Source: Myxococcus stipitatus DSM 14675 (GTDB taxonomy: Bacteria; Myxococcota; Myxococcia; Myxococcales; Myxococcaceae). Taken from it: 64,000 nt of DNA. The DNA lies in contig NC_020126.1 of the NCBI RefSeq assembly GCF_000331735.1, positions 9,489,501 to 9,553,500 on the forward strand. Reading direction: 5' to 3'. The notes beneath the pieces are model-generated. The model was not told the origin of the DNA and did not search any database. It saw only the letters and a program-made list of their open reading frames with translations. Below, one piece after another: positions 42,327 through 49,952 of this stretch; positions within the stretch are counted from its first letter, which is position 1, and each line of letters starts with the position of its first letter. The translations under genes and the position numbers were made by a program.

Positions 42327-44222
42327 TCAGGCTTTGTCGCGCATCCACTCGGAGCCGGTGACGACGGGCAGCTGGAGCGCGCGCTCCCGGTCCAGGTCCA
42401 GGTTGCCGATGTGCAGCGACAAGGGCGACTGCACCCACTTGTAGATGGACTGGGTGAAGAGGCGCACGAACTTGTCCACGTAGCCGCCGAGCCTTGTGGC
42501 CTCCACCTCCGGGAACATGGAGACGAGCGCCTTGAGCATCTCCGCGGGCGTGAGCTTCTCGCCCGCATACAGGTAGAAGCACGCGTCCAGGATGGGGAAG
42601 GGCATCAGCTCCTCCTCGCCCACCTGGTTGTGCGCCAGCTCCGGCCCCGCGGGCTTGGCCAGCACCTTGCGGATGCCCTCGTAGCCCGTCACCTCCTGGA
42701 GGTAGTCCAGGAGGTACACCACCACCGTCTTGGGCACGTTGGCGATGACGGCCAGCGCGCCCATCAGGTCGCCGCCGATGGTGGTGTAGCCCACCGACTT
42801 CTCGCTCATGTTGCCCGTCTGGAGGAACAGGCCGCCGCAGGAGTTGCTCCAGTTCCACATGCGCTGGGCGCGCAGGCGGGCCTGGATGTTCTGCTCGGTG
42901 ATGGGCGTGACGCTCGCGCCGCCCAGCATCTGCTGCGCCACGGCGCGCTCGCGCTCGAAGGCCTCGTCGATGGAGACAATCTGGAAGGGCACGCCCAGCT
43001 CGCGCGCAATCGTCTCCGCCGCGTCGCGCGTGGAGTCGCTGGAGTAGCGGCTGGGCATGTAGAACGCCTGGATGAGCGAGCCCGGGTTCTCCGGCCGCAC
43101 GCGCCGCGCGTACCGGTGCGCGATGAGCAGCGTCAGGAGCGAGTCGCGGCCTCCGGAGAGCGCGATGCCCAGGAGCTTGAAGGCGCGCGTCTTCTCGAAG
43201 TAGTCGCCCACGCCCAGCGCGAGCGCGTCCAGGATGTCCTCGCACAGCGCCTCGCGCGCGGAGCGCTGCTGGGACTGCGCGGGCAGGAAGAAGCTGCGGT
43301 GGGCGGGCACGGGGTACGCGAGCGTGTCGCGGCGGGTGCGCACCACCTGGGTGCAGTCCAGCACCGACGGGCCCTTGCCCGCCGAGGCCACCCACGCCTC
43401 GCGGTCCAGCCGCCACGTGGTGGCTTCACCGCGCAGGCGCAGCGTGCGGTCCAGGTCCACCACTCCCGCCGCGTAGCCTTCCCGGAAGCGCGGTGCCTCG
43501 AGGAGCTGGCGGCCGTTCTGGTTGAGGTAGCCACCGCCGTCGAAGATGAGGCCGTCGTTGGCGCCCACCGCGTTGGCGTAGGCGATGGTGCATTGGTGGT
43601 CCGACGCGCGCGTGGCGATGAGCTCGCGCCGCGTGTCCACCACGCCCAGCCGGAAGGGCGAGGCGGAGATGTTCACCACCAGCTCCGCGCCCGAGTACGC
43701 GCGCCGGCGCATGGGGCCGTCCGCGCTCCAGATGTCCTCGCAGACCTCCGGCGCCAGCACGCCGAAGTCGAACTGGAAGAGGTAGTCGCCCAGCGGCACG
43801 CCGCGGTGGACCTCCGCCATGCCGGGCTGGCCCCGGCCGAACGTGCGCGCCTCGTAGAAGACGTTGTACGTGGGCAGCTTCTCCTTCGGCACCAGCCCCA
43901 GCACGCGGCCACCGGCCACCACCGCCGCGCAGTTGAGGCGCTGACCTTGGAGGGCCACGCCCACGCCCACGATGAAGACGGTGGGCAGCGCGGCCGTCTC
44001 CTGCGCGAAGCGCTCCAGCTCCGGCCACTGCCGGTCGATGAAGCCCTGCCACTGCACCATGTCCTCGGCCGGGTAGCCCGCGAGCAGCTGCTCCTGGAAG
44101 ACGCCCACCGTGACGCCGTCCTCGGCCATCCGCTTCGCCAGGACCAGGGCCCGGTCCACGTTGCGGACGAAGGCGCCCACGGTGGTGTTCACACTGGCGA
44201 TGCCGACTTTCACGAGCCGCAT
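42327..44222 (-). CDS. nadE: Glutamine-dependent NAD+ synthetase
   Basis: 631 residues. An N-terminal nitrilase-type glutaminase domain (1-~290) has the triad Glu44 (FQEQLLAGYP), Lys115 (KEKLP) and Cys161 (APEVCEDIW). The C-terminal synthetase has the ATP pyrophosphatase P-loop SGGRDS (356-361). The enzyme hydrolyses glutamine, channels ammonia and amidates NaAD to NAD+ in the last step of NAD biosynthesis. Asp in SGGxDS is retained; the fourth position is Arg. It is transcribed alone. A nested inverted repeat lies in its leader (44246-44272). Confidence 0.95.
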   Translation of the reverse strand: MRLVKVGIASVNTTVGAFVRNVDRALVLAKRMAEDGVTVGVFQEQLLAGYPAEDMVQWQGFIDRQWPELERFAQETAALPTVFIVGVGVALQGQRLNCAAVVAGGRVLGLVPKEKLPTYNVFYEARTFGRGQPGMAEVHRGVPLGDYLFQFDFGVLAPEVCEDIWSADGPMRRRAYSGAELVVNISASPFRLGVVDTRRELIATRASDHQCTIAYANAVGANDGLIFDGGGYLNQNGRQLLEAPRFREGYAAGVVDLDRTLRLRGEATTWRLDREAWVASAGKGPSVLDCTQVVRTRRDTLAYPVPAHRSFFLPAQSQQRSAREALCEDILDALALGVGDYFEKTRAFKLLGIALSGGRDSLLTLLIAHRYARRVRPENPGSLIQAFYMPSRYSSDSTRDAAETIARELGVPFQIVSIDEAFERERAVAQQMLGGASVTPITEQNIQARLRAQRMWNWSNSCGGLFLQTGNMSEKSVGYTTIGGDLMGALAVIANVPKTVVVYLLDYLQEVTGYEGIRKVLAKPAGPELAHNQVGEEELMPFPILDACFYLYAGEKLTPAEMLKALVSMFPEVEATRLGGYVDKFVRLFTQSIYKWVQSPLSLHIGNLDLDRERALQLPVVTGSEWMRDKA

Positions 44223-44358
44223 GGTTGCTTCGCTCCCCTTTCGTTCCGGCGTGGGAATCCCATCGTCGCCGGACGGGCCGCAGCAGGCCGCGACACCCTG
44301 GGCCCAGCAATGCCTGGAGCGACGCGCAAGGCAAGCCCCGAGACAGGGCCCCGCCGCG

Positions 44359-45027
44359 TCAGTTCAGCGGGCCCGAGGGCCGGACGGGCTGCAGCCGGGC
44401 GATGAGCTCGCCCACGTCTTCCAGCACCGCTTCCAACCGACGCTTCACGTCGAGTTCGGCCAGGAGCTCCTGCCGACGCTCCGCCTCTGGAATCACCGCG
44501 GCGGCCACCACGTCCGCCAGCACCCCGCCCGTCGCACGCGCCGACACCGGCAGGAGGTTCTCCGCGAAGTTGGGAGGCACGCGCCCGGCCAGCTCGAAGA
44601 CGGCCTGCCGCAGCCGCTCCTCTTCCGGCCCGTGGTAGGGCAGGTCCGTCAGCACCTTCGCCTGCACTTCCCGGTAGGTCTTGTCGGTCGCCAGCTCGGA
44701 GACCATCTCGATGCGGGTGACGCCCTGGAGGAGGATGTTGTAGCGGCCGTCCTCCACCTGCTCATCCCAGACGATGACGCCCGCGCACATCAGGGGCACC
44801 ATGGGCGGACGCCCGTCGTAGCTCCCCTCCCACCCCTCCTCCAGTTGGGCCAGCGCCACCACCCGGTCTCCCGCGAGCGCGTCACGCACCATGGCGCGGT
44901 AGCGCGGCTCGAAGATGTGCAGCGGGATGATGGAGTGGGGAAAGAGCACCGCCGAGGGCAGCGGAAACACCTTCAGCGCGCTCAGGGCGGCGCGCTCGAC
45001 GCGTTCTTGGGCGGTCATCTCAGGCAT
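44359..45027 (-). CDS. Lon protease N-terminal (LON substrate-binding) domain protein
   Basis: 222 residues from the ATG giving MPEMTAQERV; a longer frame upstream lacks family similarity. The PUA-like LON domain covers ~18-215, with VFPLPSAVLFPHSIIPLHIFEPRYR cited in parts and the GVTRIEMV strand. There is no AAA or protease domain, so this is the stand-alone ClpXP/Lon-adaptor-like type common in bacteria. Possible role in substrate recognition or nucleoprotein binding; the partner is unknown. Confidence 0.88.
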   Translation of the reverse strand: MPEMTAQERVERAALSALKVFPLPSAVLFPHSIIPLHIFEPRYRAMVRDALAGDRVVALAQLEEGWEGSYDGRPPMVPLMCAGVIVWDEQVEDGRYNILLQGVTRIEMVSELATDKTYREVQAKVLTDLPYHGPEEERLRQAVFELAGRVPPNFAENLLPVSARATGGVLADVVAAAVIPEAERRQELLAELDVKRRLEAVLEDVGELIARLQPVRPSGPLN

Positions 45028-45124
45028 CCTTACCTGTGTTGATAAGGCTCTTGGACGCCCACCGCACCGCAATCGGTCCAAGGACGCAACCCGTGGGATT
45101 CCCTGGGACTTTCCCGAAAGCCCC

Positions 45125-45784
45125 TCACGACGACTCCTTCGCGCGCGGGCGGGCGTCCCCTCCGTCCCAGGCTCGCATCGCCAGCTCCGCCAGGGCGAGC
45201 AGGTCGTCCTCGGTGGCACCGTCCGCCGCCTGCACCGACATCCCCTGCAGCAAGGTACCGAAGTAGCGGGCCAGCACCCCCGGGTCGGTTCCCGCGGACA
45301 GCTCCCCGTCCTTCACGGCCTGGACCAGGCGCTCCCGGAAGAGCGCCACCGAGGACAGGCGGAGGCTGGTGACGAACTCCGCCACGGGCCGGTGAGTCTC
45401 CGCGCACCGCAGCACGGCCGTCGAGACCATGCACCCGGGGGGATGCTTGCGGCGCGTGAAGTTCCGGGCCGCCTCGCGCAGCACCCGCGCGAAGGCCGCG
45501 CGGGCGGTGGGCTCCTCCTTCAGCGCGAGAAAGGTGCCGGCGCCTGGGCCCTCCCGGTAGTGCGCCAGCACCCGCCGGTACAGCCCTTCCTTGGAGTCGA
45601 AGGCCGCGTAGAGGCTGGTCGCCGTCAATCCCGTCGCCCCGGTGAGGTCCGCCACCGTCGCGCCCTCGTAGCCCAGGCGCCAGAACACCTCCAGGGCCTG
45701 GTCCAGCACCTTCGCCTCATCGAACTCCCGAGGCCGACCTCGAGGCCGCCGAGAGGGAGAAAGGGGGGGTGACGCTTTTTTCAT
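45125..45784 (-). CDS. TetR/AcrR-family transcriptional regulator
   Basis: 219 residues from the ATG giving MKKASPPLSP. After a basic Pro/Arg leader comes the TetR helix-turn-helix (~18-65): KVLDQALEVFWRLGYEGATVADLTGATG in parts, then TSLYAAFDSKEGLYRRVL. The ligand domain has the AefR-like C-terminal region (LARYFGTLLQGMSVQAADG). It is divergent from the secreted hydrolase fusion, its probable target, across a 73-base AT-rich gap with a palindrome. Confidence 0.9.
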   Translation of the reverse strand: MKKASPPLSPSRRPRGRPREFDEAKVLDQALEVFWRLGYEGATVADLTGATGLTATSLYAAFDSKEGLYRRVLAHYREGPGAGTFLALKEEPTARAAFARVLREAARNFTRRKHPPGCMVSTAVLRCAETHRPVAEFVTSLRLSSVALFRERLVQAVKDGELSAGTDPGVLARYFGTLLQGMSVQAADGATEDDLLALAELAMRAWDGGDARPRAKESS

Positions 45785-45821
45785 GACGCTCTCGTGAAAC
45801 CCGGAGGCGGTCTCCGCATTT

Positions 45822-45839
45822 AAGTAACAACCGATACAT
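45822..45839. promoter_or_regulatory. Candidate TetR operator AAGTA-N8-TACAT
   Basis: Imperfect palindrome (GTA/TAC core exact) in the AT-rich divergent gap between the TetR and fusion-hydrolase genes. The right arm overlaps TACATA, which could be a -10 for the hydrolase gene, so binding would block transcription. Inferred. Confidence 0.35.
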
Positions 45840-45857
45840 AAAAGGACTTCGGCCCCC

Positions 45858-47882
45858 ATGCATTCTGCCATCGCCGCCCTCGCCGCCGCTGCAACCCTGA
45901 GTGCCGCCCCCGCTGTTCCCGCCCGGTCCCCGTCCAACCCGCGGGCCCCGCAGGCCACCGCCAGTCCCGACACGCAGGCCATCACCGCGAAGATGGACGC
46001 GGTCATCGACAAGGCCCTTCAAGAGCAGCGCATCGTCGGCACCGTCGTCGTCGTCGTGAAGGACGGGCAGGTCATCTACCGGCGCGCCGCGGGCTACTCG
46101 GACCGCGAGGCCCGCACGCCCATGCGTGAGGACGCGGTCTTCCGGCTGGCCTCCATGACCAAGCCGCTGGTCTCCACCACGGCGCTGGCGCTGGTGGACC
46201 AGGGCAAGCTGTCGCTGGAGGACCCCGTCACCCGGTACTTGCCGACCTTCCGTCCCAGGCTCGCGGATGGACGCGAGCCCATCATCACCGTGCGCCACCT
46301 CCTGACGCACTCCTCCGGCCTGATGTACGGCTTCCAGCACGCGCCGGGAGAGGGTTATCCGAAGGCGGGCATCTCCGACGGGCTCGACAATCCGCAGGGG
46401 CTCACGCTGGAGGAGAACCTGCGTCGGCTCTCGTCGGTGCCGCTCGCGTTCGAGCCGGGCGCCCGGTGGCACTACTCGCTCTCCACGGACGTGCTGGGCG
46501 CGGTGGTCGCTCGCGCGGGAGGCGCGGCGCTGCCCCAGGTGGTCGAGAAGCTGGTGACCCAGCCCTTGAAGATGAAGGACACGGGCTTCAGCGTGAAGGA
46601 TGCGTCGCGGCTCGCCGTGCCCTACTCGGATGGCAAGCCCGCCCCGGTGCGCATGGGACAGGCGCACGGCGTCCCCTTCGGTGAAGGCGTGGTCCAGTTC
46701 GCGCCGGACCGGGTGCTGAACCCGAGCGCGTTCCCCTCCGGAGGCGCGGGCATGGTGGGGACGGCGGATGACTTCGCGCGCTTCCTGGAGGCGCTGCGGC
46801 AAGGCGGCGCGCCCGTGTTGAAGAAGAGCACCGCCCAGCAGCTCGGCGTGGTGCAGCGCGGGCCGGAGGCCCAGACGCAGGGCCCGGGTTGGGGCTGGGG
46901 CTTGCTGTCGGCGGTGCTCGTCGACCCGGCGCCGACGCACAGCCCCCAGTCCGCGGGCACGTGGCAGTGGGGCGGCGCCTACGGCCACAACTGGTTCGTG
47001 GACGCGAAGAAGAACCTCACCGTGGTGGCGATGACCAACACCGCCTTCGAGGGAATGAATGGCCCCTTCACGTTCGAGGTGCGCGACGCGGCCTACGCGT
47101 CGGAGGCCCCGGTGACGGGCGTGAAGCTGCACCCGCTCGACTGCGGCTCCGCCGAGTTCAAGGACCTGAGCCCGTTCACGGACACGGGCGAGCTCGACGG
47201 CGAGTCCGGCACGCTCTCCGCTCCGTGCTTCCTCATCCGCCACCCGCGCGGCAACCTGCTGTGGGACGCGGGCCTGGGTGACCACCTGGCCCAGGAGCCC
47301 AACGGCCATGAGCAGCGCCCCGGCGTCCGCTTCGTGGTGAAGAAGACGCTGGCCTCGCAGCTCGAGCAGCTGGGGCTGAAGGCCTCCGACGTCCAGTTCG
47401 TGGCCTTCTCGCACCTGCACGTCGACCACACCGGCAACGCCCGCAACTTCCAGTCCTCGACGTGGCTGGTCCACCGTGACGAGTGGAACTGGTCCCTGCA
47501 GAAGCCCACGCCGCCCGGAGTCGACGCGAGCGCGCTCGCGGGTCATCCGAAGCAGAAGACGGTGCTGCTCAACGCGGACCACGACGTGTTCGGCGATGGC
47601 TCCGTGCGCATCCTGAAGACGCCGGGCCACACGCCAGGGCACCAGGTCCTCCTGGTGCGGCTGCCGAAGACGGGCAACGTCATGCTGTCCGGCGACTTGT
47701 TCCACACGCGGGAGAACTTCGAGAAGGGCCTGATGCCGTCCTTCAACTTCAACCGCGCGGACACGCTCGCGTCCATCGACCGCGTCTACAAGATGCTGAA
47801 GAACACGAACGGGCAGATCATCATCCAGCACGACGCGAAGGAGATGGCGAAGCTGCCGGCGTTCCCCCAGGCGATGGAGTAG
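45858..47882 (+). CDS. Secreted class C beta-lactamase/esterase fused to metallo-beta-lactamase (lactonase-like)
   Basis: 674 residues, with an N-terminal signal peptide (MHSAIAALAAAATLSA). The serine hydrolase domain (~40-415) has SxxK at S99-K102 (LASMTKP), Tyr206 in WHYSLSTDVLG and the GGAYGHNWFVD block. It thus matches family VIII esterase/penicillin-binding-like enzymes. The metallo-hydrolase domain (~425-674) has HLHVDH at 519-524 with later GHTPGHQ and GDLFH metal ligands, closest to AHL-lactonase-type enzymes. Each half is complete. The fused order suggests sequential or broad degradation of lactones or beta-lactams in the periplasm. TetR upstream likely controls it. Confidence 0.85.
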   Translation: MHSAIAALAAAATLSAAPAVPARSPSNPRAPQATASPDTQAITAKMDAVIDKALQEQRIVGTVVVVVKDGQVIYRRAAGYSDREARTPMREDAVFRLASMTKPLVSTTALALVDQGKLSLEDPVTRYLPTFRPRLADGREPIITVRHLLTHSSGLMYGFQHAPGEGYPKAGISDGLDNPQGLTLEENLRRLSSVPLAFEPGARWHYSLSTDVLGAVVARAGGAALPQVVEKLVTQPLKMKDTGFSVKDASRLAVPYSDGKPAPVRMGQAHGVPFGEGVVQFAPDRVLNPSAFPSGGAGMVGTADDFARFLEALRQGGAPVLKKSTAQQLGVVQRGPEAQTQGPGWGWGLLSAVLVDPAPTHSPQSAGTWQWGGAYGHNWFVDAKKNLTVVAMTNTAFEGMNGPFTFEVRDAAYASEAPVTGVKLHPLDCGSAEFKDLSPFTDTGELDGESGTLSAPCFLIRHPRGNLLWDAGLGDHLAQEPNGHEQRPGVRFVVKKTLASQLEQLGLKASDVQFVAFSHLHVDHTGNARNFQSSTWLVHRDEWNWSLQKPTPPGVDASALAGHPKQKTVLLNADHDVFGDGSVRILKTPGHTPGHQVLLVRLPKTGNVMLSGDLFHTRENFEKGLMPSFNFNRADTLASIDRVYKMLKNTNGQIIIQHDAKEMAKLPAFPQAME

Positions 47883-48849
47883 CCGCCGAGGAGCGCCTGA
47901 ACGCCCCGGGCGTCATGCCCACCCAGCGACGGAAAGCCTTTCCAAAAGCGCTCTCCGTCTCGTAGCCCACGGCGCGCGCCACTTCCGCCACGGAGGTGTC
48001 GCGCGCCCGCATCAGCGTCATGGCCCGGTGCATCCTCCACCGGCCCACGTAGACGAGGGGCGGCTCTCCCACGAGCTGCTTGAAGCGCTCCGCGAACACC
48101 GAGCGGGACATGCTCGCGGCGCGCGCCAGTCCCTCCAGCGTCCACGGCGCCTCCGGCTTCTCGTGGACCCGCTGGAGCACCGCGCCGATGCGCGGGTCCA
48201 CCAGGGCGCGCAGCCAGCCGTTGTCCTTGGACGAGGACTCCAGGTGCGCACGCAACGCCTGGACGAAGAGGACGTCCGCGAGCCGACTGACGACCGTATC
48301 GTAACCCGGTTGCTGGGCCTCGATTTCGGAGGCCACGAAGCGCAGCGTCGGCTCCAGCCAGCGCGAGGACGCGGGGTCATCCGCCTTCACGTGCATCAGC
48401 GTCGGCAGGTGCCGCACCAGCGGGCTCAGCGTCTCCCCCTCGAAGGTGAAGGAGCCGCACAGCACCGTCACCGCCTCGCCGTCTCCCCCGTAGTGCAGCA
48501 CCCCGCCACACCGCACCGGCTGGCGAGTCGCGTAGATGGCCTCCACGGGCAACACGCGCGAGCCGCGCCGGTCCTTCAGCGTGAACCGGGCCCCCGCGGG
48601 GAGGAAGACGAAGTCGCCTCCCGTCAGCGACAGCTCCTTGTCTCCCGCGGACAGCACGCAGTTGCCGCGCAGCACCGCGTAGAAGACAGGGAAGGGAGCA
48701 CGCTCGATGCGCATGCCCCACGGCGCGGTCAGCTCATAGCGAGCGTGCACGCGGCTGCGCAGGTGGATGCCCTGGAGCACGTCCGCGAGGACATCGAGCC
48801 CCGGCTTCGCTCCGGACGCTTGGACGAGAGAATCGGACTTCTGGCGCAT
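47821..48849 (-). CDS. AraC-family transcriptional regulator with cupin sensor
   Basis: 342 residues from the ATG giving MRQKSDSLVQ. An N-terminal cupin-like domain of the AraC_binding_6 kind (~15-200) has RAPFPVFYAVLRG and GDFVFLPAGARF. The C-terminal double helix-turn-helix (~220-325) has LARAASMSRSVFAERFKQLVG and VAEVARAVGYETESAFGKAFRR. A Ser/Pro-rich tail extends into a 62-base overlap with the 3' end of the convergent fusion hydrolase gene. It is divergent from the oxidoreductase gene, its likely target. Confidence 0.9.
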   Translation of the reverse strand: MRQKSDSLVQASGAKPGLDVLADVLQGIHLRSRVHARYELTAPWGMRIERAPFPVFYAVLRGNCVLSAGDKELSLTGGDFVFLPAGARFTLKDRRGSRVLPVEAIYATRQPVRCGGVLHYGGDGEAVTVLCGSFTFEGETLSPLVRHLPTLMHVKADDPASSRWLEPTLRFVASEIEAQQPGYDTVVSRLADVLFVQALRAHLESSSKDNGWLRALVDPRIGAVLQRVHEKPEAPWTLEGLARAASMSRSVFAERFKQLVGEPPLVYVGRWRMHRAMTLMRARDTSVAEVARAVGYETESAFGKAFRRWVGMTPGAFRRSSAATPSPGGTPAASPSPSRRAG

Positions 48850-48947
48850 GTTCGTCCTTTCCCCCAGGACTATAGGTCCATCCACGCGCCGGGAGTGGCC
48901 GCGCGAGCCTCCTCGCCCCACGGCCCGTCGTCCGGAGATGCCTGGTC

Positions 48948-49931
48948 ATGAAAGCCATTCGCCTGCACCAGTTCGGTGGTCCCGAGGAGCTGCGCCTCGA
49001 CGACGTCCCCATGCCCCAGCCCGGTGAGGGCGAGGTGCGCCTCCGCGTGCATGCCTCCGGGCTCAACTTCACGGACCTGGCGCTGCGAGAAGGACGCCTG
49101 CCCGGTGCGCCGCCCAGGCCCTTCATCCCCGGCATGGAGGCCGCGGGTGTCGTGGACGCGGTGGGCCCGTCCGTCGAGGGACTCGCGCCCGGCACCCGTG
49201 TCGTCGCCATCCTTCCGGCACAAGGCGCCTTCGCCACCCACGCCGTGGCCCCGGCCGCCACCACGCTGCGCATCCCCGACGCCGTGTCCTTCGAGCAGGC
49301 CGTCTGCCTCCCCGCCCAGGCCCCCACCGCGCTCCTGGGACTGCGCGAAGGCGCGCGGCTGCGCGAAGGGGAGTCCGTCTACATCCCCTCCGCGGCGGGA
49401 GGCGTGGGCAGCCTGCTCGTGCAGGTGGCGAAGCGGATGGGAGCCTCGCGAATCATCGGCGGGGTGAGCCGTGAGGCCAAGCGCGCGCTGGTGTCGCGAC
49501 TGGGCGCGGATGCCACCGTGGACACGTCCCGCCCGGACTGGCCCGAGCAGGTCCGCGAGGCCACGCGAGGACTGGGCGCGGACGTCGTCTTCGTCGCGGG
49601 AGGGGGCGACCTTCCGGGGCAGAGCCTGCGCGCCCTCGCCTTCCGGGGACGGCTGGTGCTCTATGGCGCGGAGAGCATGTTCGGCACGCAGTGGAGCATC
49701 GAGCAGATGGCGGGGGTGATGGCCCAGAACCAGAGCATCACGGGCTTCGCCACCTTCACGCTGCCCTTCGAGCCCCGACACGCCGCGCTCCGCGAGGCCC
49801 TCTCCCTGGTCGAGCGCGGTGAGCTCCAGCCCGTCATCGGGCAGACCTTCCCGCTCGAGGCCGTCGCGCGAGCGCACCAGGCCCTGGCCGAGCGGAGCAC
49901 CACGGGCAAGGTCGTCATCCGCGTCGAGTAG
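48948..49931 (+). CDS. Quinone oxidoreductase-like MDR protein (zinc-independent)
   Basis: 327 residues. The start MKAIRLHQFGGPEELRLDD is classic for NADPH:quinone reductases of the medium-chain dehydrogenase family. GLNFTDLALREG, GMEAAGVV and the Rossmann GGVGSLLVQVAKRMG (~145-160) follow. No zinc-binding cysteines are present. It would reduce quinones or enone substrates with NADPH. The divergent AraC regulator, 98 bases away, probably governs it. Confidence 0.9.
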   Translation: MKAIRLHQFGGPEELRLDDVPMPQPGEGEVRLRVHASGLNFTDLALREGRLPGAPPRPFIPGMEAAGVVDAVGPSVEGLAPGTRVVAILPAQGAFATHAVAPAATTLRIPDAVSFEQAVCLPAQAPTALLGLREGARLREGESVYIPSAAGGVGSLLVQVAKRMGASRIIGGVSREAKRALVSRLGADATVDTSRPDWPEQVREATRGLGADVVFVAGGGDLPGQSLRALAFRGRLVLYGAESMFGTQWSIEQMAGVMAQNQSITGFATFTLPFEPRHAALREALSLVERGELQPVIGQTFPLEAVARAHQALAERSTTGKVVIRVE

Positions 49932-49952
49932 GCCGGAGACACCTTCACGGCC

